NCBI GenBank assembly: GCA_905182985.1
Contig: CAJJDN010000005.1
Coordinates: forward strand, 546,648 to 610,647
DNA length: 64,000 nt
Direction: 5' to 3'
DNA from: Paramecium sonneborni
Lineage: Eukaryota > Ciliophora > Oligohymenophorea > Peniculida > Parameciidae
The position numbers were made by a program, and so were the translations under genes. Positions 1-11,904 of the stretch are shown here, in pieces (positions within the stretch are counted from its first letter, which is position 1; each line of letters begins with the position of its first letter). The notes beneath the pieces are model-generated. The model saw only the letters and a program-made list of their open reading frames with translations, made no database searches and was not told where the DNA came from.

Positions 1-389
1 AATTGAGACTTTTAATTTGATTAATATTTTTATTATAGATCTAACTGTTAATTTCATGAATGATTCTTTGGGATCTCTGTCAACTAATGATTCTTCAGAA
101 GGACAAGCTAGAAAAAAAAAGAAAAGCTATGTAGTACCTAAAAAGGCAGCTCGATAAATTAATATTAGTTATAATGAAGTTGTCCAACTGCTTAATCCAT
201 AGAATTTGTTTATTAACAAAAATTTAGAAGAAAAATTCAATGTCATTCAAATGTATTGTTTCATCTTATCTCCATAGAATTAATGAATCTTCATATTTTC
301 CTGACTTCAAATTTATATTTGATGAAAATTTAGTTTGTTCAGAAATAAAATGGGATCGTTTACCCTCACTGATCAAATTAACATCATGA
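1..389 (+). CDS. 3' end of an unknown protein (5' truncated by window edge)
   Basis: The frame beginning at base 2 is open to TGA at 387-389 once a 25-nt intron at 253-277 (GTATTG...CATAG) is removed. Without splicing it hits TGA just after the intron, as expected for a real Paramecium intron. The visible ~120 residues hold a basic stretch (about residues 38-50, rich in Lys, 'RKKKKSYVVPKKAAR') followed by a mixed hydrophilic tail ending in LIKLTS. I do not recognise the family. The basic patch could be a nuclear-localisation or nucleic-acid-binding segment, but this is inference only. The start lies outside the window. Confidence 0.6.
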
Positions 390-1158
390 TTATTGTTACG
401 TCATTTAGTTAGAAATTATTATATTATTTGTTACTATAATTATTTATAAGCATTGCACCTCTATACAGTAAATAATAAATATCTCATAAATTTTATCTAA
501 ATATCTTCTAATGAATATTATCTGGTCTCTTCATTTTTTAAATACTCCTTTCATTTCAAATATACATTATTTAAACATGGAAATTTTACTAAAAGAATTG
601 TAAATAAGAAGAATAGCTCAATCAAATTAAACCTTTATTTTATAGTTTTATTAGAAAGAATATTAATAAAATTATTTTTTATTGAAACTAAAAAAAAGAA
701 GAATCTTAGTTAAGATGCTAATCTCCTTTTTTCTCAATTTATTAATTAAATTTATTAAAATTACTCTAATAATCATTTACTCTTTTTTTTTTTTGTAAAA
801 AAGAACTTAATAAATTTCTTTATCAAATCTCATAAATATGGAAACCTTGGTTTTATTATATGTTTCAATTTTTAAGTTTCTAATCAAATATAATTTATAT
901 ATTTATTTTATTTTAAATTTGTTTAAAAAATCATAACTTTTTCTATAACCTAAGGATATCAGATCACTAAGTATGCATTCTACTTTTAGGAAAGTAAATA
1001 ATTTGAAAATCCTTTACTTTATACATCAACAATTTTTTGATAGCATAATCGATAATATATAAAGATAAAGATATCTTTTTTATATTATTTATTTATGAGA
1101 TGGTTTAATATATTTGAATTTATATAAATAACCTTGTATTAATTATTATTGTAATAAA
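390..1158. other. Intergenic, no supported gene
   Basis: This is 769 bp of very AT-rich sequence with long T and A runs between two plus-strand genes. A TGA-free reading frame runs from ATG 511 to TGA 1098 (195 codons). Its product is almost entirely Phe, Leu, Ile, Lys and Gln in low-complexity order. Because only TGA stops translation here and G is rare, such a run is expected by chance now and then, so I do not call it. A short minus-strand stretch at about 960-1060 is also open. Nothing else is recognised. Confidence 0.5.
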
Positions 1159-1863
1159 ATGAATAATTAATTTGGATTAAATTAAGATTATATAGAAGAC
1201 ATAGAATTAGAATTAGAACTTTTTAAAAAAACAATAGATTTGAATTATAATAAGATTTCTTACAAATTTGGAACAACTAATAGACTATCTCCTAAAAAAT
1301 TAGAAATTTATAACTAATATCATCTATATAACAAATTATATAAAAATGAAAAATAAAGAAAAAGTATTTAATAAAAAGCTTAGACTATATGTCCATTGAC
1401 AGCTAGAAATTTTATGGATAATAACGGAAAATTTATAAATTTTTCAAAAAATAAAGTGTATGATAAAATTAAAGGAAAACATTACATTATGTAATTGGGT
1501 AGAATTCCAGGTTCAAGTAGATCAAAAAGTTCAACATATAAGAGTTAAAGTTGTTAATATACATAATAATCATTTTATCAAGGGATTCGGATGTAAAATA
1601 TGAAAATTTCAACTTCTCCTATGTCAGAAAATAAAACTTGTGAATAAATTTAAAAAGCTTGTTCGGATTAATTGAAAGAATAAAAGGAATTAAAAGGAAT
1701 ATTTAAAACTTTGCAAAATTGGAATACAAATCAATATGAATATAATTTGAAAAAAAGACCATAAAGTTGTATTTAGCATAGAAATTAAGAACAAAGAAAC
1801 AATAATTTAATGAATTAATTTACTGAGAATATTTTCAAGCTTTCAAGTACCTTTAAAGACTGA
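1159..1863 (+). CDS. Unknown hydrophilic protein, 234 aa
   Basis: A single exon runs from ATG 1159 to TGA 1861 with many in-frame TAA/TAG (Gln) codons. The protein is Lys/Asn/Gln-rich with an acidic N-terminal segment (residues 12-22) and a central Ser-rich basic stretch with the string PGSSRSKSSTYKS near residue 120. No transmembrane helix, signal peptide or recognised domain is visible. The composition suggests a soluble, partly disordered or short coiled-coil protein. Its 3' end meets or slightly overlaps the 3' end of the next minus-strand gene. I do not recognise a function. Confidence 0.7.
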
Positions 1864-2807
1864 ATCAATTTTAGTTTACTAAAAATAGTAATATTAAAAA
1901 TACATGGATTTACTAAACTACATAATTTTCGCTTGCATTAGAGGTAGATAATTAAAACCATTCTGCCATATATTTATCATAATCTAAATTTTCACTCCAA
2001 TCAATTAGATTTTATACTTCTTTATCAAATTCATCCTTAGAATAAGTAAAAATCATACATCCTCCATTTCTAAATATTATTTAGTTTAAGTAAAGAAGTC
2101 TTATTATTATTAAACTTATTTGGATTATTGAGTTCCCTCTTTTTATTTTTAAATACTCTATGCCCATTTTAATTTATTAAGTCTTGTCTTTTTATTAACT
2201 TTTTCTTCTCTTTTATCTTTTTTATGGTGATAATATCTGATTTTGTTGGCAGTGTATAATTCAACAAAATCTGCTTTAATCATTTATTTGTTTGAGATCT
2301 ATAAAAATGTAAATATAAATAATAACTGGTCTCCATCCATTATTATCTAATCTTAAATACCATCCTTGATTATCATATTTTTATTAATTCTTCTTATATT
2401 CTGAGTATGCAACTTTTTCATGTGGAATTGGATCTCTTTATAATGATGAATAATCTCTAGGAGCAAAAGCATTAAGATCTACAATTCCTCCATGACTATA
2501 TATTTTATAATAAATAATGGGAGGAAATTGCTAAAAAGATAAAATAAATAATATACTTCTCCTCCAAGTCTAAATCTAATATGTGATTTACAAGCAGCAT
2601 CTAATAATTGAGCTTCATTTGGATTAATAGCTTTTAATAATCTAGCAGGGTTTCCTCTAATATTAACAGTTATAGTTATACTTGCATTTAAATAAAATAA
2701 TATCTTTGTAGTATTGGAATATTTTTTTATTAGTAAATGATCTCCATGCTCTAAAATAGAATGATGGAGTTGTACTTTTATATTTTTCTGGCTTTTTAAT
2801 CTTCCAT
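1843..2807 (-). CDS. C11orf65/MFI-family IQ-motif protein
   Basis: ATG is at 2807. Removing six short introns (23-28 nt, several exactly 25) gives a protein of about 250 aa. It starts with an IQ-like calmodulin-binding helix ('RKIQKAWRSF'), continues with GNPARLLKAINPNEAQLLDA and HIRFRLGGEQFPPIIYYKIY, then GWYLRLDNNGWRP, and ends with a WSENLDYDKYMAEW / STSNASENY segment. The order and spacing match, as far as I recall, the animal C11orf65 family (human Protein MFI). This is family recognition, not a database hit. The last exon is ambiguous. If the 25-nt candidate intron next to 1865-1867 is spliced, translation ends at 1843 and overlaps the neighbouring gene by 21 bp; if not, it ends at 1865. 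Its start codon is only 39 bp from that of the divergent RCC1 gene. Confidence 0.72.
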
Positions 2808-2846
2808 AATAATTAATATTTATATAAAATATTAAACATTCCGTTA

Positions 2847-5133
2847 ATGTCTACAAAAATAACAATCTATGGTATAATAAATCATGAAGACTCTGATCTT
2901 TTCGAGAGTGCAGGATCATTAACATTAAGAACACCTAGGAATGTTCCGAATTTCAATGAAACCACTTAATTAACAATTCCAGGTTACGTCAAATAAATAT
3001 GTGCAGGTCAATCTCATATATTGGCTTTAACATAAGATGGAAATGTATATAGTTATGGATCAAATTAATTTGGATAAAGAGGTTCAATAGGACCAGGATT
3101 TCAATTAGTAATGAAGAATGTCCTATAGATAGCAGTAGGTTTATATCATTCAGTAGCAGTTACTAAAGATAATAGAATATATGTTTGGGGAAGAGGAACA
3201 GAAGGTTAATTAGGATTAGGAGATACAGAAAACTTAGAAAAACCAACAGAACTTAATATTTAAGGTTAAGAAGTATGTTGTGGTAGTTTTCATACACTTG
3301 TAAGAAATGGAGAAACTTGTTATGCTATGGGAGAAAATTAAAATGGATAATTAGGAGTATTAGGATAACATATAACACCAGTGAAATTAGATATTCCTGT
3401 TGATTAAATGGCAGCAGGTTTAGATCATTCTTTATTTTTATATTAAGGATAAGTAAATATTAAGTTTTTAATTTTAGGTATTTGTAACAGGAAATAATTT
3501 ATTTGGATAATGTGGAGTATCTGATTAAGTAGTTAGAGAACCAGTTAAATTATAATTAAATTTTGATGTATAATAAGTTATTGCATCTATGGGTACATTT
3601 AGTTGTGCAATAAGTAAATAAGGTAAAGTATATTTTTGGGGAACTGGAAGTTGGGGTTATGCTAGAAAATGTACTCCATTAGAAGATTTATGTAAATTAG
3701 AAGAAGGATAAAAAGTATCTTAAGTTATTTCTGGAGAAAACTTTGCGATGTTAAAATGTTAAGATGGATGGTATGTTTTTGGAATGAATAAAATGCCTGA
3801 AAATTATTCATAATAATAAACACATAGAATTTAATTAAACAAAGTCAATTTAGTTGATGGATAAATCTGTGCAGGTCCTAATATTGTTTTTGTCTATTCC
3901 CTTAATTATGAAGTACAAAAAACTATATAATAAATGTCTGTTGATTAAGGCTCTTATGTATCATAATCATCAGAATAAGATTATAAATAAAGATCAAGTT
4001 ATAAATAAAATACTGAATCGAGACAGTCTCATTTATTAACATAATCTGTTTCCTATTAACCAACTAGTGCTATGAAATCTTCATAAATTCCACCTTCTGC
4101 TTTAAGATAATCTTAATAAGTTACAAATATATCATAATTTTCTAATTCAGTTAATTCCTCCTCATAATATTCAAATGAATATTAGTCTAATAAAATTGAT
4201 ACTAAATAAGGAAAAGATTATAAGCTTAGTGATTTACTTTATAGATCTGATCATAAATAAGATATTCGATAAGAACTTAAATTAGATCTTAAATAATCTG
4301 AATAAAAAGTTAAAACAGAATCTAAAACTCCTGATAATAGAAATGATCTAAAATAAAATGATAGAAAATCTGATTATAAACAAACAGCCAAAGAAGATGA
4401 ATTAAAAAATGAGTTAAAATAGGAATTGATGAAATTAGAAAAAAGACAAGAATAATTCAAATAAGAAATTATTAATTAATAATAATAATTAGATAAAAAA
4501 AATGAAAATTTAAAAGAAATTACATTTGGTTTTAAATCTGAACTCAAACCTCTTTAAGAAAGAAATATTACATAATATCCTTAAAAATGTTATGATTGTT
4601 AACATTTTGTTTAAAAAAATGAATACTATCAAAAACATATTAAATTTTAAGAAGAAGAAATATCTAATATAAAAAAAGAATTAGAAATCTTGAAAAACTA
4701 ATTAAGATAAAAAGATAATTATGTCAATGAATTAGAAAATAGAATCTTAAAATATTAAGAAACTAATTTTAAATAAGTTAATTTACAATCTTAATAATAA
4801 TAACCTTCCATTTACAAACCAACTATGGAAGTAAGATTAAAAAGTGAAGAAAAATAGCCTGTTGTTAGGGAAGATACATAAATAAATTATTAAAAAATTA
4901 TTGATTACTCACCTAAAATCTATAGATAAGCGATTATTGAATAATCACCTAAAGAACGAACTTTTAATACAAGTATAATCGATAAAATACAAACCTATTA
5001 ATAATCTGCAAAAGCAACGAGACCAGTTCACTAAAATTTAATGAATAGATATTCTGCTCATGAAGTTCAACCCTAACAAATCTATCAGCCTAATACTTAT
5101 GTAATTCCTTAGTATTTCAAAGCCAGAAATTGA
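2847..5133 (+). CDS. RCC1-propeller protein with long coiled-coil tail, 753 aa
   Basis: ATG 2847 to TGA 5131, with one 25-nt intron at 3453-3477. Residues ~45-320 contain seven RCC1-type blades. Each has a hydrophobic strand ending in a G-x-x-H/F-S-like turn (ICAGQSH, IAVGLYHS, VCCGSFHT, MAAGLDHS and three weaker ones) followed by VYxWG-type strands. That count matches the seven-bladed propeller of RCC1. The C-terminal ~430 residues are Gln/Ser/Lys-rich with strong heptad-like coiled-coil at about 520-640. It also carries a small Cys/His cluster (CYDCQHF). RCC1 proper is a Ran exchange factor. Propellers fused to coiled coils are common in ciliates and more often act as scaffolds, so a Ran-GEF role is unlikely but not excluded. 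Confidence 0.85.
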
Positions 5134-5470
5134 AAATGAAATTTATTATATACTTAACAAATAAATAATATATTTTCTATTAAATTCCATTTTTTTAGAT
5201 TTGTATTTAAAATAAATCAAAACAATAATTTAATTGCTTTATTAAAATTTCATATTTTATTTAAAGCATACTTTCCTATACATAATTCATTTATTAAATA
5301 TTATGCTTTATTGTTTTTAAAAAAATTGGAAAATTTTTACAAATTTAAAAATTTAATCTATAAAAGCTATTTCTTTATTTATTATTATATCATTAAAATT
5401 TATATAATATTTATTAATTTTAATTTAATCCTCATACAATTAATAAATATTATTAAACAAATTCATATAA
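5134..5470. other. Convergent intergenic gap
   Basis: This is 337 bp between the 3' ends of two convergent genes, made of A/T homopolymers with no extended frame worth calling. It presumably holds the two polyadenylation regions. Confidence 0.6.
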
Positions 5471-7269
5471 TCACTAATTAAGCAAGGAAAATGAAAAATA
5501 AGTTAAGTTATTTTTTTATTTGGTTTTAATCTATGCATTACAACAGAAACGCCAGAGTAAAAATTTCATAATGATTATAGTTGCAGCTTTTAATGGATCC
5601 TTATAATTTAACTTCTTATCTAAATGTAGTAGATACTCTTGAAGATGTAAGATATTTAAAGATTTGTCTTGTTTATCACAAAAATTTAAGGGTTTAGTAA
5701 AGTAAACTCTAATTTAAGGAACTATTTATTTAGTTGGTTATATCAAAGTAAAATGTATAGTTTCAATATTCTCTTCATTAATTTTTGATGATAACTTGAT
5801 AAACCCTTCATTTTTTTATCTAAATTAAAGTAATGAAATAAATATCAACAAAACTGAGTTTAAATCTATATACAAATTTTATATTTTTAATTTATTAATA
5901 ATTGTTAGTTGATTTCCAAAGACTGACTTTAATAATTATATAATCTGATTTGAACTATATTTCTGTACACTAACCCCATTTAAAATATGTGGATTTTATA
6001 GAATATTTAAAGATACAAAGTAATTCATGCATTATAATTAAGAAAATCTATCATTTTTTTCTTTTAAGTAAACATTCAAACAATGTTAAGCTAAAGAAGT
6101 TATGAGTCTATTTTTAAAATTTAATTCTAATTTATCATGATTTTAAGAATAATTATTTAAACATTCAGTAGCCATTATTACCATTTATTGTTCATCAGTC
6201 CAGTAATTTACAATTTAAACTTTGAATTAATTTTCTATTAGATTGGATCGGCAAATTAATGAATTGATTTATTTATCTAATGAACCTCTTTTTTTTAATT
6301 CAAATGCAGAACCAGATGATGAATTATTTTGTAACATCATTCTAATATGTTTTTCAAGAGTACATTTATAATCTTGCCCCAAAACTTTTGTTCCTTTTGA
6401 ATAAGTAAGCTTTATAATTTATCTTAAAATTTTACATTTCTTAAACTTGTTCTTAAATCGTTATCATTATGAATTTTTAAAATTTCTCTAGTAATATTAT
6501 TCATTTAATGTATTCTCAACTAGTCTTATTACTTATCCAATTTAATAACTAAAATCGATTATTCTAAGACTGTATCAATTATCTAATAATTTAAATTATA
6601 TGAATTTACTGTAAACCATTTTTTTCTTTCTCTATTATGAAGAAATTATTGTCTTTTATTACTCTCTATACTGTATTTAATTGCAATCATCCCAACTATT
6701 ACAGAAATAAAACTTAAAAGTAAACTAACATAAACATAAGAGGAATTATAAGCCCATAATATATATGCAAGTAATAAGCCTATTACAATAAATGTTTGAG
6801 ACCATAATACATAACCTTGAATAAATATTGCTACTTTTAAAGTGAAAAATTTACCAATATGAAAATAGCAAGCTGAAAATCCATAATACCAGTCATAGTT
6901 TGTATTATAGGAATAATTTGGATTACTTTCTCTAAAAATATAATCAACACTTTATATCATAGCCATAATTATTTATAGAATAGGTAAAATTATATTAATG
7001 ACACTAGGGTATTTATCTACTAAAAATTTTGAGAAGATAATAAAAATAACTATAAAACAACAACTAAGCAATATGGCTATAAAATAAGGCTGACTTCTAA
7101 AGTAGTAAATGGAATAAAAAATCATGTATAACTACTTTTTTCATATAAAAATTACGCATGCTTATAAAGAAAATGCTGTATACTCTCTTTTCACAACGGG
7201 TATTTGGCTTTCTCTGTATTCTAATTCTAAATTCGTTGATTAAAAAGTTAAAGAGTATTTATTAAACAT
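5471..7269 (-). CDS. Multi-pass membrane protein of unknown function, 582 aa
   Basis: ATG at 7269, TGA at 5471. Two introns of 24 and 26 nt restore one frame. A third 30-nt candidate is phase-neutral and undecided. Residues ~40-225 contain about six hydrophobic helices (segments such as FIAILLSCCFIVIFIIFS and VSLLLSFISVIVGMIAI). A basic cytoplasmic-type linker (NKRQQFLHNRERKKW) follows. The remaining ~330 residues are soluble and hydrophilic, with a conserved-looking stretch NYWTDEQQMVIMATECLNNY. I do not recognise a pore, kinase or transporter motif. The layout (membrane bundle then large soluble C-terminus) is typical of ciliate sensory or signalling membrane proteins, but no function can be assigned. 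Confidence 0.75.
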
Positions 7270-7833
7270 TAAATTATTTGTTCTCTTATATATTTGGAGT
7301 ATGAATAAATGAATTTAATGAGAGTTTAATTAAATAAAAAGATGAATTATATTTTTTTTATTTCGAATCCTTAATTGTGATCTATTTTTTTTTTAATTTC
7401 TCTAAGCACAACAAAAATATAAGTTTTTTTGGAGTATGCTCTCAAAGGCTTATATTATTAAAACTTTTTAGAAAAATAGTTTAGACAAGGGATACTTATT
7501 ATATATTATAAATATTTATAATTTTAATGAAATAGCATCCATCTTTCAACAATGAGTATATGAAAAATTTTGTTTGTTATTTATGATAATTTTCAAGTTC
7601 ATAAATTTTATTATCTTTCTAAATTCAGTTCAATTTAAACATCTGATTTACTTTAGTAAATTGATTTTAATCACATAATTTAATATGCGATTACCATTAT
7701 TATCAATTTTAATTTTAATCAGAATTAAATGGGAATATCATTATTAATTTTATTTCCTTAGAAACAATGAAATTTAATTAATTTCTAATATCATTAATTT
7801 GGATACTTAGAAATTATTATTTATATTGAAATA
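7270..7833. other. Divergent intergenic region
   Basis: This is 564 bp of AT-rich DNA between the start of the minus-strand membrane protein and a small plus-strand frame. The octamer-like string TTTGGAGTATG occurs twice, at about 7297 and 7428. I see no gene and no other recognisable signal. Confidence 0.4.
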
Positions 7834-8085
7834 ATGCTTATTAAATTTAAAAATGAATTTAAAAGAAGAAGAATCCAAAAAAAAATTGTGGGAAAAAATA
7901 AATTAAAAGGAGCAATAGAAATTTTGAAAGTAACAGGTCTTATTGAAGTTCCTTAAAAATTTCATGAAGCGACTAATTAAGTCTCTAGGTATGATTTTTC
8001 TATTTCTATTCTGTACTTAATAAAGATTTTTTTTGAATTGTAGAATTTCAAGTAAATATATATATAATTATTAAAGAAAGATTGA
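7834..8085 (+). CDS. Possible small basic protein or gene remnant, 83 aa
   Basis: ATG 7834 to TGA 8083 is open. The first ~52 residues have balanced, protein-like composition (KLKGAIEILKVTGLIEVPQK, then FHEATNQVS), preceded by a very basic start (FKRRRIQKK). The last 30 residues are hydrophobic and low-complexity, as if the true gene continued elsewhere or were truncated. A GTATG...AAAG candidate intron of 37 nt lies at the transition. It could be a genuine small gene, an exon with missing partners, or a remnant of a duplicated gene. It lies just upstream of, and converges on, the Cys-rich surface protein gene. Confidence 0.3.
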
Positions 8086-8119
8086 ATTTTTATGCTTGAT
8101 AATAATAATAAATATTTAA

Positions 8120-10235
8120 TCATTCTAAAATAATTATCAATAAATTGATAAAAATGAGTAAATTATGTGAATCTATGTTATCAGGAATAAGTTAATTTTG
8201 TTCTTGATTATCTTATTCAGGATTTTCAATAAATTTATTAATTGGATAGGAAATACATCTATTTTAATCCCAAGTGCATTATCCAAAATTACAATATTCT
8301 TAACTCAACCATGCACATTCAGCATATTCATATTATATACATTACAGTTTATAATTTTCTAAATGGATTAATGTGCCTAAATAAATAAAAATATTCTTAC
8401 AATGAGCATAATTACAATTATCAGCTCCATTTAAAGAATTACAATCAGTAGTTCCATCTATATGTTTACATATTTGAGTATTTGTATTATAAAAACAATG
8501 ATTTTTATCTTTTTCACAACCATCACTATTTCCATTATTTTCTTCACAAATATCTAAAGAAATGCATTAATTGTTTTATAATAAACATTTACTAGAATAT
8601 ATACAATTATGAATGCCAATTTATTTACAACTGACTTTTTCTATACTCTCACATTTATTATTAACCCAAGAACAAATAGCTTGATTACATTAAAATTTAT
8701 TGAAAATAAGATTACATGCTGTATAGATAGTAACTCTTCTACATTTTTTGAGATTATAATCAAAATAGCAATTTAAGTTTGAATCGTCCTAACAATCAAT
8801 AATTGATTCATTATCTTTACATTACTTTCTAGTTTTACAGATTTAATCTTCTAAAAAACATTTTTCAGAATATAAGCAAAATTTTGTTAATAAATCTTCA
8901 CAATTGAAATCAAAAATGGATAAACATTAATTTCTACTTTTTGACCATTAACACAAATTTTATTATTTACAAGATATTTAGCCTAAAAATTCACAAGGTG
9001 TATTCAGATTAATAGTAGAGCATTTATCTAGAACATCATCATAATAACAAGTTAAAGAATCACAATTAATATTTGTTTTAGTATTACAATTTTAACTTTA
9101 ATAATTCCAATTACATATTTATAAATTATCATTCCATAAACATTCTATTGTTTAAACATTATTTTTATTTGGACAATCATCTTTGACAAATTTTTAACAA
9201 TAAAAATCTTAATGAATTTCTTCACAATTATTATTATTTTGATTATAGTTACAATATTTAAATTCTTTACAATTTTTTGCTCCAATCATTTTACATTAAA
9301 TATTCCTTGTTAATTGTTTACATGATTTTTCAAATTCGTCAAAATAACAAAAAAAACTTGATTCATCACAACCAATTTTGGTTGAAAAATCAAAACAGCT
9401 TAAATAGGGAATGCATTTAAAATTTTAGAGATAACAATTTTCATTATTTAAACATCTACTTTAATCAAGTTAAGCACAAGAAATAGCAGCTTTATTATAC
9501 ATTTAACATTATTTATTAATCCATATACATGAAACTGTACCACTATTACATTAAGAGTCCCATTTAATTAATTCACATTATGTTTGTGCACTTAGTTTTT
9601 TGCATTTACCTTCTTATATATCAAAATAACAATTCAAATCTGAAATATAACATTCGTAATCAGCTTGATTATAATCTATAATTTAAATTTATTCACATCT
9701 ATTCTTCAATGTACATTTTGTGAATTTATATTCTTCTTTATCTGTTTCTATCTATAAAACATCAATAATTAATCCAAATTCATATAACCATGTTCCTATT
9801 CTTCTACCATCATTTTAAATTGTATCAACATCATTCATTAAAGTGTAGTTCTAATTCAAATAAAGAAATTTAGTTTGGTTAATTATTTCACATCCATGAT
9901 TCCATTAGCAAATTGATTTTGGATAACTTGAACAAGGAGCTGAATCCCATTTCTTTCTTATATATATATAAAATTATACAAAGCATTGTTCATAAATTGG
10001 ATCCCATACACAATTACCTAGTTTACATGATTTTTCAGTATATAATTAATCACAGACAGTGAAGAAATTTAAGTTCTCATATATTATCATTTTATACCAT
10101 GCATACATCATTCACTTCATCTAATATTACACCTTCAATCTTATTTTCAACTGATAGATATGTCACGTTGGCTTCAACTACATAACCTATAGAAATTTTA
10201 ATATAAAAGTACAAAAATTTGAGGCTTTCAAACAT
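8120..10235 (-). CDS. Cys-rich secreted surface protein with GPI-like C-terminus, 688 aa
   Basis: Start chosen at ATG 10235, giving a hydrophobic N-terminus (MFESLKFLYFYIKISIGYVV) that works as a signal peptide. Two introns (22 and 27 nt) keep the frame to TGA 8120. About 70 of 688 residues are cysteine, spaced every 6-15 residues in repeated C-x-W / C-x-(Y/F)-(Y/N) units such as CIWINKQC and CYFDYNLKKC. The last 14 residues are strongly hydrophobic (NLLIFINLLIIILE) with no basic stop-transfer, as in GPI-anchored Paramecium surface antigens. This layout fits the immobilisation-antigen/Cys-rich surface protein class, although the strict eight-Cys period of true antigens is not evident. It is likely extracellular and disulphide-bonded. 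Confidence 0.8.
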
Positions 10236-10369
10236 TAGGTAATGTTGTTGATTAATGAGCAATTAAAATAAAGATCTTCATTACTAAATACTATGTAGTA
10301 CATCATAAATAATAATAGATTATTTATCTAATGCATCCTTTATTTTATTAAATAAAATATGATAAATAA

Positions 10370-11299
10370 TCAACTTTATTATTTTATATAGGTTGATCTG
10401 GGTGTCCTCTATTTTCTTAGACTTTAGAAATCTTCTATTTAATTAGAATATCTTATAGTATTTGTTGTCGGAGCAAAGAATTCATTATAAGGACTAACGC
10501 TTTCAGGAATTTTAATTAGTTTTTCACTTTTCTAATTTAAATATAGTTCTGGCATCTCATCACCTTTTTATTATTTCAACTTGAATCAAGATATTTTATA
10601 CTTGTATACTTTATAGTGGTTATGATTGTTCTGATATTGAATCTGTTCTAACCATTCTCATTTATTTCTTATTATTTGGAGTAAGTTCTCCAATAAAATT
10701 TTTTGAAAACTTACGAGATATTGCTTATCTTAAAGAAACCACAGGAACAATTTTTATTTCTTATTCTATTTACTCTTGTAATGGTATTAATATTTGATAT
10801 TACAAATAAGTCATCCAGAATCCTAAAAAAGATATTATTATAATTCCTATTGAAATAACTTTTAATATGTTTCTTCTTATTTAACTAAATTATAACTATG
10901 AATCATTCAAATCAATAAAAACTATATCTAAAAAACCTATTAACAGCATGATCACTCCTAATATTAAATCAAATAATGAAGTCAAAATGTTTAAAACAAC
11001 CATAAATCGTCCTACTTTTATGACTGAATGTCGAAAAAAAAAAAATATTTCAACTATCAGTCCTAAGATTAAAAAGCTGCCTAAATTCTTATAAACTAAA
11101 TACCTAAGCTTAAAAAAGTAATGGAAATAGGTACTGGAAAATTAAAGAGTTCATATAAGTTCAAAATCCCTAAAAATCCTATGCCTAATAAAATTAGACC
11201 TTAAATGGTATTAGTTACCATCATTAAGTAAAAGTAATGTTTAAAAGTCAAGAAAAGACAGCAATAACAAATACCTACACTTTAATCTTTAAAATCCAT
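10370..11299 (-). CDS. Four-helix membrane protein with Ser/Gln-rich tail, 294 aa
   Basis: ATG 11299 to TGA 10370, with introns of 23 and 22 nt. The N-terminal ~165 residues carry four hydrophobic segments (for example GLILLGIGFLGILNLYEL, SFLILGLIVEIFFFF, TSLFDLILGVIMLLIGFLDI, ISIGIIIISFLGFWMTYL). The first is preceded by YCCLF. The C-terminal ~130 residues are polar and basic, with likely phosphorylatable Ser/Thr clusters. Four short-looped helices plus a cytoplasmic tail resemble tetraspan-type proteins (LAPTM/tetraspanin-like topology), but no diagnostic motif (CCG, PY) is visible. Function is unknown. It lies 134 bp upstream of the Cys-rich surface gene on the same strand. Confidence 0.75.
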
Positions 11300-11904
11300 T
11301 GCAGTAATTGATTTATTTATTATCAAATAATTTTCAAAATATTGCGCACAGTTTAAACTCTATTACACTGACGAACTGATATTTATTCGTAAAAACTAAT
11401 AAGTAATTGATAACCAAGAATTTGTTAAATTTTAATAAAAATTGAAATAAAAGTATTTTTAAAAAGTGATCCATAATCTCCAACCTTTTGAAATAGAATT
11501 ATCTTATAAGATCTAAAACCATTATCTAATTATTTCAATATTAAAGTCCTTGTACTTGACAAAAATCACGAATTGATCCTTGTTATGATACAATTGTGAA
11601 ATAGTGACTTAAAAATAATAAGACATATTAATTTAATAATCAATAATCATATCTAAATTTAAAACTTATTAGAAACTATACACAATTATATAAAGTAAAA
11701 GATCTTACGTATGGAGACAAAAAATTAGTATTATTTAGTAAAATGGAATTCTTAAATAAAATTATGTACTTAAATGATAGAAATGAGAGAATTGATAATG
11801 TAAATTAATAATAGATCAAGATTAATAATAATTTTGATAAATTTAAACAATATTATTATATAATTGATTTAGTATATATAGTAATATTAATATTATTTAG
11901 ATAA
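11300..11904. other. Divergent intergenic region
   Basis: This is 605 bp between two divergent start codons. A plus-strand frame starting at ATG 11741 is open for about 45 codons with Asn/Gln/Lys-rich content, but it cannot be spliced in phase onto the downstream gene. No RNA gene or repeat is recognised. It presumably holds both promoters. Confidence 0.4.

Noticed and set aside
511..1098. 195-codon TGA-free frame on the plus strand.
   Set aside because: The product is low-complexity Phe/Leu/Ile/Lys/Gln. With one stop codon and very low G content such runs occur by chance.
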